NCBI GenBank assembly: GCA_002309765.1
Contig: DBXY01000005.1
Coordinates: 1-13,326 of the forward strand
Direction of reading: 5' to 3'
From: Verrucomicrobia bacterium UBA1200
GTDB lineage: Bacteria > Verrucomicrobiota > Kiritimatiellia > RFP12 > UBA1067
Length of the DNA stretch: 13,326 bases
The notes beneath the pieces are model-generated. The model was given only the letters and a program-made list of their open reading frames with translations, was not told where the DNA came from and ran no database searches. The translations under genes were made by a program, and so were the position numbers. Every line of letters starts with the position of its first letter. Positions within the stretch are counted from its first letter, which is position 1. Shown piece after piece: positions 1 to 6,659 of the stretch.

Positions 1-308
1 CCCACATCAGATTCATGATGAACGTCACCGTCACCGGCAAGCCGATCTGGAAGGACTACAGCCGACGGAACCCGCCTTCAGAAAAAACCGACCAACGTCT
101 GCCGATGGAGCAGCCCTTCTTCCCCAACCAGAAAATCTCGACCCAGTTCACCGCCACCAACGATGAGACCCTCGCGATGGTGATGGGCGGCCTCTCGCGG
201 GCGGGAGACGGTTCGCACGGTAAGACGCTGGTCCTTTTCCTGACCCCGCATATCATCAGGCTGAAGAGCAAACTCTTCACGCCCATCCGCCTGGAACGCA
301 ACCCATAA
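1..308 (+). CDS. Secretin-like protein, C-terminal fragment (5' end outside window)
   Basis: An open frame enters from the left edge (codons from position 3) and stops with TAA at 306-308. The visible residues match the last part of the secretin core of type II / type IV pilus secretins: a beta-rich stretch (KISTQFTATNDETLAMVMGGL) in the position of the usual 'GETLVLGGL' strand, a short linker, then TLVLFLTPHII, the membrane-spanning 'LLVFLTPxII' signature. Secretins form multimeric outer-membrane channels for protein export or pili. After the signature there are 18 residues and no S-domain, so the gene seems to end naturally. I chose no start because ATG 15 lies in the middle of the conserved core. 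The upstream gene order that would tell type II secretion from pilus or another system is not visible. Family call is fairly firm, system assignment is not possible. Confidence 0.65.
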   Translation, partial: HIRFMMNVTVTGKPIWKDYSRRNPPSEKTDQRLPMEQPFFPNQKISTQFTATNDETLAMVMGGLSRAGDGSHGKTLVLFLTPHIIRLKSKLFTPIRLERNP

Positions 309-357
309 GGCATAATTCCGTCCGACCGATGAATTACGCATAAAAACCAAAATGGTC

Positions 358-386
358 TTGGCATTGCCGCCAAAATATCGTACCAT
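358..386 (+). promoter_or_regulatory. Possible promoter of the GH20-like gene (weak)
   Basis: TTGGCA (358-363) and TACCAT (381-386) are separated by 17 nt in the gap between the secretin-like gene and the Tat-signal gene. The -10 is poor and lacks the extended TGN seen at the other promoters of this window. Overlapping it on the opposite strand is TGGTACGATAT (385-375), which itself resembles an extended -10, so the direction is uncertain. Confidence 0.25.
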
Positions 387-436
387 ATTAATGTTTGGTG
401 AGAATGTTACCGCAAGGGATTGAAAAGGAGAAAATC

Positions 437-1459
437 ATGAACCGGAGAAATTTCATCAAGGCTTCGGCATTGGCGGCAGCGGGCACCGCATTTAACGGAT
501 GGGCGCAGACCAAGCCGTCGTTTTCCTGGGGCGCATTATTGCATTTCGGCACGAACATGTGGTCGGACGTTACGCCGCAGCATTGGGGCAACTGTAAAAC
601 CAAGGAAGAGCTGGAAACGGTGGCGCAGGCTGACCATCTGCGTTTTGACGAAAGCCTGTGGCGGGAACTGACCGGAAAAATGAAGGACATCGGGATGAAC
701 CGATTGGTAATCGATGTCGGCGAGGGCATTGAGCTTCCGAGCCACCCCAAACTCGCGGTCAAGGGATCCTGGAAGCCGGACCGGATGCGGGCGGAACTTA
801 AGCGTCTTCGCGGCATGGGTTTGGAGCCGATCCCCAAACTGAACTTCTCCACCGCCCACGACATTTGGCTCAAGGATTACAGCCGGATGATCTCCACGCC
901 CACCTACTACAAAGTCTGCGCGGACGTGATCCGCGATGTCTGCGAAATCTTCGACAAACCGCCGCTGTTCCACCTCGGTTACGACGAAGAGACCGCGGGT
1001 CACCAGTCGCAGTACGAGTTTCTGGTGGTGCGGCAGGGCGACTTGTGGTGGCACGATTTCCTGTTCTTTGTGGATACGGTGGAAAAACTGGGGATGCGTC
1101 CTTGGATTTGGAGCGATTACTACTGGCATCATCCAGATTTGTTCCTGAAAAAGATGCCCAAGAGCGTTATGCAGTCGAACTGGTACTACGGGGCCAAATT
1201 CGAAGACGCAGAGGGTTCCGCAAAGACCCACGTCCAAGGGTTCATTGACCTTGACCGGGCGGGGTTCGACCAAATCCCGTGCGGGTCAAACTGGTCATGC
1301 GACGAAAACTTCCCGAAGCTGGTGGCTTTCTGCAAGAAAAACCTCGCGCCGGAACGCCTTAAGGGATTTCTGATGGCGCCTTGGTTTTTCACCAACCCCA
1401 ACAGCCGTACCCGCTTGCTTCGCGCAATGGATATCGTTTCCGAAAGCATGAAGCTGTAA
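437..1459 (+). CDS. Tat-exported GH20-like glycosidase-family protein
   Basis: Predicted 340-residue protein. The start at 437 is chosen over the in-frame ATG at 395 because AAAGGAG (424-430) lies 6 nt before it and because it places a Tat signal at the N-terminus: MNRRNFIKASALAAAGTAF, twin Arg followed by F-x-K, a hydrophobic stretch, then an Ala-rich exit. The mature part has the layout of a TIM-barrel related to GH20 beta-hexosaminidases: the GALLHFGTNMW strand, 'NRLVIDVGEG', 'LEPIPKLNFS', and H179-L-G-Y-D183-E184, matching the GH20 'HxGxDE' signature in which the Asp/Glu pair is catalytic. A later 'MRPWIWSDYYW' fits the next barrel strand. Similar Tat-tagged GH20-like proteins are common in Lentisphaerota/Kiritimatiellota. 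The substrate is unknown, N-acetylhexosamine being the family default. It sits alone, with a strong hairpin following the stop. Confidence 0.7.
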   Translation: MNRRNFIKASALAAAGTAFNGWAQTKPSFSWGALLHFGTNMWSDVTPQHWGNCKTKEELETVAQADHLRFDESLWRELTGKMKDIGMNRLVIDVGEGIELPSHPKLAVKGSWKPDRMRAELKRLRGMGLEPIPKLNFSTAHDIWLKDYSRMISTPTYYKVCADVIRDVCEIFDKPPLFHLGYDEETAGHQSQYEFLVVRQGDLWWHDFLFFVDTVEKLGMRPWIWSDYYWHHPDLFLKKMPKSVMQSNWYYGAKFEDAEGSAKTHVQGFIDLDRAGFDQIPCGSNWSCDENFPKLVAFCKKNLAPERLKGFLMAPWFFTNPNSRTRLLRAMDIVSESMKL

Positions 1460-1466
1460 CATGGTG

Positions 1467-1498
1467 CGCGGGAAAGCAAGTGCTTGCTTTTGCCCGCG
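1467..1498 (+). terminator. Strong stem-loop after the GH20-like gene, overlapping the sodB promoter
   Basis: CGCGGG-AAAGCAAG (1467-1480) pairs with CTTGCTTT-tg-CCCGCG (1483-1498): 14 pairs with a 2-nt bulge and a very tight loop, starting 8 nt after the stop codon. There is no U-tract after the stem (AAATTATGG follows), so it is not a textbook intrinsic terminator; it may act as a 3' stabiliser or a Rho-assisted end. Its right arm contains the putative -35 box of the next gene. Confidence 0.5.
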
Positions 1499-1513
1499 AA
1501 ATTATGGTATAAA
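1484..1513 (+). promoter_or_regulatory. sodB promoter, predicts a leaderless transcript
   Basis: TTGCTT (1484-1489), 18-nt spacer, then TGG directly before TATAAA (1508-1513), an extended -10. Six bases follow before the ATG at 1520, so the expected +1 falls on the start codon. Confidence 0.55.
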
Positions 1514-1519
1514 TCCCCC

Positions 1520-2227
1520 ATGAACAAATTAACCAGAAGAACTTTTGTGGCGGCTACCGCCTTGACTGCCGGAGCGCTTTCGTGCCCCGGCGCAGATCCC
1601 GTAAAAAAGGAGAAACGGATTATGAGCGAAATCGTATTGGAAAAACTGCCTTATGCCGACACCGCGCTGGAGCCGGTAATCTCTGCAAAAACCATATCGT
1701 TCCACTACGGCAAACACCACGCCGGTTATGTGGCAACGCTGAACAAACTGATCGCCGGAACGCCTTATGCCGGGCTTTCGCTCGAAGAAATCGTACGTAA
1801 ATCGGCGGCGGACGGCGCGGCGGCGGTGTTCAACAACGCCGCCCAAATCTGGAACCACACTTTCTACTGGAAGAGCCTCGCCCAGGCCGGCACGGGCGGC
1901 GGGCCGACCGGCGCGTTCGCGGAGGCGGTCACCCGAGACTTCGGGTCGGCCGACGCTCTGATCAAAGCGCTGGCAGACGCGGCGGTGAAGCGTTTCGGCA
2001 GCGGCTGGGCCTGGCTGGTCTCCGAAAAGGGCAAGCTGTCCGTAATCTCCACCCCGAACGCCGAAACCCCGTTGACCAACCCGGCGCTTACGCCGCTGCT
2101 GACATTGGACGTTTGGGAGCATGCCTATTATCTGGATTGGCAGAATCGGCGGGCCGATTACGCTGCCGCCGTACTGGGCAAGCTGTTGAACTGGAAGTTC
2201 GCATCCGACGCCTTTAACCGCGCCTAA
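1520..2227 (+). CDS. sodB: Fe-type superoxide dismutase with N-terminal Tat signal and internal second start
   Basis: 235 residues from ATG 1520. Converts superoxide to O2 and H2O2. Metal ligands of the Fe/Mn SOD family are all present: H62 (FHYGKHH), H113 (AAQIWNHTFYW), D197 and H201 (LDVWEHAYYLDW). Gln109 in the 'AAQ' position is the Fe-type mark (Mn enzymes usually have Gly there and a Gln in the other domain). The first 34 residues are an added Tat leader (TRRTFVAATALTAGALS), absent from typical cytosolic SodB. A second in-frame ATG at 1622 follows AAGGAG (1607-1612, 9-nt spacing) and would give MSEIVLEKLPY..., a 201-residue form close to the size of E. coli SodB (193 aa). The ATG at 1520 has no Shine-Dalgarno but lies at the predicted +1. 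Two forms, exported and cytosolic, are therefore plausible; this is inference. The enzyme assignment is secure. Confidence 0.93.
   Translation: MNKLTRRTFVAATALTAGALSCPGADPVKKEKRIMSEIVLEKLPYADTALEPVISAKTISFHYGKHHAGYVATLNKLIAGTPYAGLSLEEIVRKSAADGAAAVFNNAAQIWNHTFYWKSLAQAGTGGGPTGAFAEAVTRDFGSADALIKALADAAVKRFGSGWAWLVSEKGKLSVISTPNAETPLTNPALTPLLTLDVWEHAYYLDWQNRRADYAAAVLGKLLNWKFASDAFNRA
1607..1624 (+). promoter_or_regulatory. Internal Shine-Dalgarno and second start within sodB
   Basis: AAGGAG (1607-1612) lies 9 nt before an in-frame ATG at 1622, precisely where the conserved SOD domain begins. It is the best ribosome binding site in this gene, while the upstream ATG at 1520 has none. Confidence 0.6.
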
Positions 2228-2244
2228 CGGCGATTTTTCGCCGT
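2227..2244 (+). terminator. Small hairpin after sodB
   Basis: ACGGCGA (2227-2233) pairs with TCGCCGT (2238-2244) around a TTTT loop, directly after the sodB stop codon. No U-tract follows, so terminator function is doubtful. Confidence 0.3.
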
Positions 2245-2312
2245 GCGCGCCAAGTTCAAACGCGGACATAACGTTGCCGTGTTTTACGCGGCGGCCTAGT
2301 GGTGTTTTCCAC

Positions 2313-4838
2313 ATGATCCGGACATGGTGTTTGGCGATTGTTTTTTCGTTTGCGGTTTGGAATGCCGGGGTTGAGGAATTGTACCTGCCCCGGCCTGGGG
2401 ATTTTTTTGTTCCATCCCGTCGAGTGTCCGACTTTAAAACCGCCTACCGCGAAAATCCGGTCCGTGAGACGCCAGCCGTACCGCCGGAACACCAGATCCT
2501 GCTGCGGTCGCGCCGGATCGTAACCCCAGACACCCCTTCCCTGCTGGAGTTTCCGACCGCAAACCGGCCGGACCGCGACGGCGCGGTGCCGGTGATGGTG
2601 CAATTCCGAGAAGTGCCGGACGAGGAGGCGCGGCAGACTGTAATCCGGTGCGGGGCACGGATTACCGGATACCTTCCACATCGTACGCTGGTGGTTGCCG
2701 CCACCCCGGAAACGTGCCGACGGTTGGCCGCCAATCCGCAGATCAGAGCCTTGGAAGAGTTCCTTCCCTCGGACAAAATCCAACCCTTGCTGGCGGCAAT
2801 GGCGGCGGAGTTTGACGACGAGGTGCCGGTGCTAGTGCGGCGGGTCACGGCGGACGGGGAAGAGCCAGTGTGGCGCGGCACGGTTCGGCTTTCGGAGCTG
2901 GGAAAAATCGCGGCGGATTCCGAGGTGCGCTGGATCCAATACTGGGAACGTCCGAGACTCTTGACCGATTTGGCGCACAATCCCGGGCACCTCAACACCA
3001 AACAGGTCTGGAACGACTTGGGGCTGACCGGCAGCGGACAGTTAATCGGCCATTCCGACACCGGGATCGACACCGGTTCCACCGCCACCCTGATGGCGGA
3101 CTTTTCGGGACGGGTGTCCCGGATTGAGCGGATGTATTATGCCTCCACCGGTGCCGACACCGACGGCCACGGCACCCACACCGCCGGACTGATCGTCGGC
3201 AATGGTACGCTAAGTTCCGGCAAATACCGCGGTGTCGCGTACGGCGCCAGCCTAATCCACCACGCTTTCCACGCCGATGAGGAAGGGTACATTTACGGAA
3301 TCCCTGAGGATGTGCGCGAGATGTTCCAAAAAGACTACCGCTACGGTGCCCGGTTGCATTCCGCCAGTTGGGGCGTGTCAACGGAATTCGGCGAATACGA
3401 CATCTCGTCGCGCCAAGTGGACAACTACTGTTGGTCTTACCCGAAGTTTCTCCCGGTGTTCGCGGCCGGAAACTCCGGGGCCGACACCGCACCGGGAAAC
3501 GGGGTGATCGATGACAACAGCATCATGACCCCCGCCACCGCCAAAAACTGCATAACCGTCGGGGCGGCGGAGAGCGACCGCCCACACGGCACCGGAGGTT
3601 ATAGCAGTTACCGCTGGAGCATCTTCAGCTACACCAAGCAACCGTTGTCATACGACTACATCTCCGAATCCAAAGACGGGGTGCATCAAGGATTGGCCGC
3701 GTTTTCTTCGCGCGGGCCGACTCTGGACGGGCGCATAAAACCCGATGTGGTCGCGCCGGGCACGGATATTATATCGACGCGATCCACCAAGGCTTCCGAC
3801 ACCTTGTGGGGAAAAGTCAACGACAACACCAACTATTTATTCTGCGGGGGGACCAGCATGGCCACGCCGCTGGCGGCGGGCGCCGCCGCGCTGTTACGGG
3901 AATACGCGATCAACAAAACCGGGATCCGGTCGCCGAGCGCGGCATTGATAAAAGCCATGATGCTGGGTGGCGCGCGATCCCTGACCCCGGGACAATACGG
4001 AACGGACAGCCAACGCGAAATCCCCGAAATTTCCCCAAACAACGCCGAAGGCTGGGGACAGGTGGATTTGGGCGGCACGCTCTGCCCCAGCAACCGCACG
4101 GTTTATCTGGCGGATATGATATCCGTTGATCCCGCCAAGACCAACACCTACACGGTGACCGTGGCAGAACCCGGAACGCCGATTACCGCCGTGCTGGCGT
4201 GGATGGATTACCCTTCCGAAGAGTCCGCCGCGAAAGCGCTGGTCAACGATTACGACTTGCAGATGGTTACCCCCGTCGGCAATGTGGTTTATCCCAACGG
4301 ACTAGACGCCCCGGACACCTTAAACACCGCCGAGCGAATTATGCTGGAAACCGAGGAACCGGGGATCTACCAAGTGCGGATTATCGCCCGCGAAGTGGCA
4401 TACTCGTCCAAATCGGGCGGCGCGGTTTCGCTCTACTTGAGCATCCCTTCCGCAGCCGCCGCGGCAAAAAGCGAGAACCTGACCACCAACCACGCGGTGC
4501 CGCTTTCGTGGCTTGCCGCCAACGGCTACTCCGGCGATCTTGAAAGCGCGGTTTTTGCCGATGACGACGGCGACGGGTTGGCCGTCTGGGAAGAGTATTA
4601 CGCCGGGACCAATCCGCGTGACGCGGAATCCGCGTTGCGGTTTATTTCGTACCGGGACCGGACGTTGGTTTGGATCGGCGGGACCAACCGGACCCAGCGC
4701 TTACAATATAGCGGCCACCTCACCGGAACGTGGGAAACGGTGCAGACGTTTTTGCCGCCAACCGCCATTACCAACCGTTATCCGGCCCAAGAAGACCAAA
4801 CGAACGGGTTCTACCGGCTCTCAGTGCCGGTTCCGTAG
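2313..4838 (+). CDS. Secreted subtilisin-like serine protease (peptidase S8) with PVC-type C-terminal module
   Basis: 841 residues from ATG 2313; this start is preferred over TTG 2274 because it begins a clean Sec signal (MIRTWCLAIVFSFAV). Residues about 85-180 look like an I9-type propeptide (VPVMVQFREVPDEEAR... RTLVVAATPE). The catalytic triad is complete: D249 (HSDTGID), H286 (DGHGTHTAG), S515 (GGTSMATPLAAG), with oxyanion Asn387 (AAGNSG). The 'SDTGID' start and the beta-rich region after the catalytic domain (about 590-720, 'ITAVLAWMDYPS') resemble KP-43-type subtilases. The C-terminus (about 730-841) has an acidic, calcium-loop-like DDDGDG at 750-755, then VWEEYYAGTNPRD, then a beta module ending FYRLSVPVP, a tail common on exported proteins of Verrucomicrobiota/Kiritimatiellota relatives. 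It probably degrades extracellular protein. It stands alone; no strong ribosome site was seen before the start. Confidence 0.9.
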   Translation: MIRTWCLAIVFSFAVWNAGVEELYLPRPGDFFVPSRRVSDFKTAYRENPVRETPAVPPEHQILLRSRRIVTPDTPSLLEFPTANRPDRDGAVPVMVQFREVPDEEARQTVIRCGARITGYLPHRTLVVAATPETCRRLAANPQIRALEEFLPSDKIQPLLAAMAAEFDDEVPVLVRRVTADGEEPVWRGTVRLSELGKIAADSEVRWIQYWERPRLLTDLAHNPGHLNTKQVWNDLGLTGSGQLIGHSDTGIDTGSTATLMADFSGRVSRIERMYYASTGADTDGHGTHTAGLIVGNGTLSSGKYRGVAYGASLIHHAFHADEEGYIYGIPEDVREMFQKDYRYGARLHSASWGVSTEFGEYDISSRQVDNYCWSYPKFLPVFAAGNSGADTAPGNGVIDDNSIMTPATAKNCITVGAAESDRPHGTGGYSSYRWSIFSYTKQPLSYDYISESKDGVHQGLAAFSSRGPTLDGRIKPDVVAPGTDIISTRSTKASDTLWGKVNDNTNYLFCGGTSMATPLAAGAAALLREYAINKTGIRSPSAALIKAMMLGGARSLTPGQYGTDSQREIPEISPNNAEGWGQVDLGGTLCPSNRTVYLADMISVDPAKTNTYTVTVAEPGTPITAVLAWMDYPSEESAAKALVNDYDLQMVTPVGNVVYPNGLDAPDTLNTAERIMLETEEPGIYQVRIIAREVAYSSKSGGAVSLYLSIPSAAAAAKSENLTTNHAVPLSWLAANGYSGDLESAVFADDDGDGLAVWEEYYAGTNPRDAESALRFISYRDRTLVWIGGTNRTQRLQYSGHLTGTWETVQTFLPPTAITNRYPAQEDQTNGFYRLSVPVP

Positions 4839-4896
4839 AAGACCGGAAGCGTCCGACAGATTTGCCGCGGCTCACATAACGAACCGCTTTGGTACG

Positions 4897-4914
4897 ATAT
4901 GCGGCGCATATTTT
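4897..4914 (+). terminator. Weak terminator-like palindrome after the protease
   Basis: ATATGCG (4897-4903), one central G, CGCATAT (4905-4911), running into TTTT (4911-4914). The stem is AT-rich at its base and the loop would be tight, so support is modest. It lies 59 nt past the protease stop and before the tRNA promoter. Confidence 0.35.
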
Positions 4915-4952
4915 CCGGCCAAATAAAAAAGCGATTATTTTTGATTTTCCGC

Positions 4953-4981
4953 TTGCATTGTTCCCGCGATTATGGTACAGT
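4953..4981 (+). promoter_or_regulatory. Promoter of tRNA-Gly (and probably the NusG-like gene)
   Basis: TTGCAT (4953-4958), 17-nt spacer, TACAGT (4976-4981) with TGG immediately before it (extended -10). Expected start near 4988, about 19 nt before the mature tRNA. No separate promoter was seen between the tRNA and the following gene. Confidence 0.6.
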
Positions 4982-5006
4982 TTCGCACGTTCTTTCGGGA
5001 CAAAAG

Positions 5007-5082
5007 GCGAGCTTAGCTCAGTTGGTAGAGCGCCACCTTGCCAAGGTGGTTGTCGAGGGTTCGAATCCCTTAGCTCGCTCCA
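5007..5082 (+). tRNA. tRNA-Gly(GCC)
   Basis: Complete 76-nt cloverleaf. Acceptor GCGAGCT (5007-5013) pairs with AGCTCGC (5072-5078); discriminator T5079; CCA is encoded (5080-5082). D-arm around GCTCAGTTGGTAGAGC; anticodon stem CCACC/GGTGG (5033-5037, 5045-5049) with loop TTGCCAA and anticodon GCC at 5040-5042, reading GGC/GGU glycine codons; T-loop TTCGAAT (5060-5066). The NusG-like ATG follows 29 nt downstream, so the two may be co-transcribed and separated by tRNA 3' processing. Confidence 0.96.
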
Positions 5083-5111
5083 TTCTTTTTTCTATCGGTC
5101 GGGACTGTGAG

Positions 5112-5669
5112 ATGGCGTGGAAAGTGCTTTTTCTTAAACCTAGAACCGAAAAGAAAGTCGCCCAATACTGTGATGTCTATGACATCAGCTATTTTCTCCC
5201 GCTCTCCGAGGTACGCCGCAAAATCCAACGCCGCACGGTGTTAGTGCAATTGCCGCTGTTTCCCGGTTACCTGTTCGTGAATCTCAAACGGCCCGGACAG
5301 CGGCTGCAGTTGCTTGAAACCAATTGCCTGGCCGGCATTTTGGAGCCGACCAGTTCAATGGCGCTGGCCCGGAGTCTGGTGATGGTGCGCCGGGCGCTGA
5401 AGGCCAAGCCGGATCTGGTGGCCGGCCCGCCATTGAAAAAGGGCGAACGAGTTGAGATTACCAGCGGACCTTTCATGGGAATCATCGGGCTGGTGGAGGA
5501 AGTTCGCGGCAAGGGAAGCCAGCGCGTGGTAATCAACATCGAGATGATCGGCCGGTCGGTTTCGGTACAGGCGGACGCGGCGGAATTGAAACGGGTGAAG
5601 ACCGGGGAACAAGGCGGCAAAGAAAACGCGGACCATTCACCCAAAGGCGGAGCGCGGGAAAAAGCGTAG
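5112..5669 (+). CDS. NusG/RfaH-like transcription elongation factor
   Basis: 185 residues. An NGN domain (about 1-100) carries the family's core 'PLFPGYLFVNL' (48-58) after the opening WKVLFLKPRTEKKVA; a KOW domain (about 107-162) reads KKGERVEITSGPFMGIIG, the usual binding/turn motif. A charged, probably disordered tail ends the protein. Such proteins bind RNA polymerase and raise processivity or affect termination; KOW contacts Rho or ribosomal S10 in known members. The frame stays open upstream through the tRNA to 4899, but the start at 5112 is chosen because the upstream part is the tRNA itself and conservation begins here. The ribosome site is weak. The gene is not beside secE/rplK/rplA, where housekeeping nusG usually sits, so it may be a specialised paralogue (RfaH/UpxY-like) or a relocated nusG; the window cannot decide. 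Confidence 0.8.
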   Translation: MAWKVLFLKPRTEKKVAQYCDVYDISYFLPLSEVRRKIQRRTVLVQLPLFPGYLFVNLKRPGQRLQLLETNCLAGILEPTSSMALARSLVMVRRALKAKPDLVAGPPLKKGERVEITSGPFMGIIGLVEEVRGKGSQRVVINIEMIGRSVSVQADAAELKRVKTGEQGGKENADHSPKGGAREKA

Positions 5670-5683
5670 GCGGAGTTCTACGC
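5659..5683 (-). terminator. Intrinsic terminator of plsC, overlapping both convergent stop codons
   Basis: Read on the minus strand: GCGTAG (5683-5678), 8-nt loop, CTACGC (5669-5664), then TTTTT (5663-5659). Both arms contain a stop codon: plsC TAG is 5680-5678 and the TAG of the NusG-like gene is 5667-5669. In the plus direction there is no adjacent U-run. Confidence 0.6.
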
Positions 5684-6382
5684 CGACAACGCTTCAAAAA
5701 TTTTTCGGGTCAGCTCGCTTGCCGCCCGGTGCGGCGAGATCTCGGGATTCGGCGGCGGCGGCGTGATTTCCGGCAACGCGGTCAACCGGTACCGAAGACA
5801 CCTCGAACCGACCTCCCAAACCGGTTGCCCCTTGCCAAGCCGCCGTTCGTTCATTTCGATGCGCACCGGCAGCACCGGGGCGCCGGTACGGTACGCCAAC
5901 TGGGCCGCGCCGCGCCTGAATTTACGCAGTTCGCCGTTCAATGGCGAACGCGAGCCTTCGGGAAAAATAATGACGTTGTAGCCGGCCGCCAAAAGCGGTT
6001 TCGCCTGTTCGATAAGCGTTTCATCGTCATGCAGAAACACCAAACGGACAATCTGTCGAACGGTGGGATTTTTGGTTAGCCCGCGTTTCGCCACCGAGAA
6101 AGATCCCGGGAACCCCACGGTCAGCAGCACCACGTCCAGCAGCGAGGGATGGTTGGCCACGATTACCCGCCCGCGCGCCACCGGCAGGTTTGAGTAATCC
6201 GCCTTGGCCAGACCCAGAAACGCCATCGCCCACACAAGGAGTTTCCACATCCCGCGCACCGCGCCCAGCGCCGCTTGGGAATGAGGTCGCATCCACGGCA
6301 GTACCAAATAGGAAAACAAGGCACCACCGATGCCGAAAAACAACACCAGCAGCAACGTGGCGAACGAACGTAACAACCGCAT
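5678..6382 (-). CDS. plsC: 1-acyl-sn-glycerol-3-phosphate acyltransferase (PlsC family)
   Basis: 234 residues. Transfers an acyl group to lysophosphatidate to make phosphatidate at the inner membrane, a core phospholipid step. A hydrophobic N-terminal segment (about 8-30) anchors it. The acyltransferase motifs are clear: NHPSLLD with H78 and D83 (HX4D catalytic box), the glycerol-phosphate-binding FPEGSRS at 140-146, and a later 'GAPVLPVRI'. The start at 6382 is chosen over TTG 6418 because AAAGGGGG lies 7 nt before it. A good promoter lies upstream at 6448-6420 and a terminator overlaps the stop, so it seems to be a single-gene unit convergent with the NusG-like gene. A related acyltransferase with another lysolipid substrate is possible. 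Confidence 0.88.
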   Translation of the reverse strand: MRLLRSFATLLLVLFFGIGGALFSYLVLPWMRPHSQAALGAVRGMWKLLVWAMAFLGLAKADYSNLPVARGRVIVANHPSLLDVVLLTVGFPGSFSVAKRGLTKNPTVRQIVRLVFLHDDETLIEQAKPLLAAGYNVIIFPEGSRSPLNGELRKFRRGAAQLAYRTGAPVLPVRIEMNERRLGKGQPVWEVGSRCLRYRLTALPEITPPPPNPEISPHRAASELTRKIFEALSA

Positions 6383-6419
6383 CAGCCAACCCCCTTTCCT
6401 ATTTAACCCGACAAGCAAA

Positions 6420-6448
6420 AATATACCACATTAATGACCCGCTGTCCA
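6420..6448 (-). promoter_or_regulatory. plsC promoter
   Basis: On the minus strand: TGGACA (6448-6443), 17-nt spacer, TATATT (6425-6420) preceded by TGG (extended -10). The expected start near 6413 gives a leader of about 31 nt with a strong purine-rich ribosome site. Confidence 0.65.
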
Positions 6449-6449
6449 T

Positions 6450-6478
6450 CCCGACTTCGACACTTTGCCCAAGTCGGG
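6450..6478. repeat. Inverted repeat upstream of plsC
   Basis: CCCGACTT (6450-6457) and AAGTCGGG (6471-6478) form an 8-bp stem with a 13-nt loop, immediately upstream of the plsC -35 box. It could be an operator, a terminator of a lost gene or an element end. No partner copy was found in the window. Confidence 0.4.
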
Positions 6479-6578
6479 CGGCGGACGATTTCGCAATCGA
6501 GGGGGACATTTATTTGGGCTGGAGCTCCAATAACAAAAGCCGCTGGCCAAAGCACCCCTTTTCACTGACCGTAGGAGT

Positions 6579-6595
6579 ATGGGGTCTGACCCCAT
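6579..6595. repeat. Perfect 17-nt palindrome, possible mobile-element end
   Basis: ATGGGGTC-T-GACCCCAT (6579-6595), eight pairs around a single T. GGGGTC/GACCCC palindromes occur beside several kinds of bacterial mobile or repetitive elements; here it lies about 65 nt from the transposase-like fragment. The connection is inference. Confidence 0.45.
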
Positions 6596-6659
6596 GGTAT
6601 TTGCAACAATTTGCGTTGGGGTGAACGTATGTGCTTGCGCTCCAACTTTAAATAGTCGA

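Noticed and set aside
536..1273. Antisense open frame (245 codons) opposite the GH20-like gene
   Set aside because: No start signal or family resemblance; the plus strand carries clear Tat and GH20-like motifs.
4899..5111. N-terminal extension of the NusG-like frame through the tRNA
   Set aside because: The open frame is a by-product of the tRNA sequence; conserved NGN residues begin at 5112.
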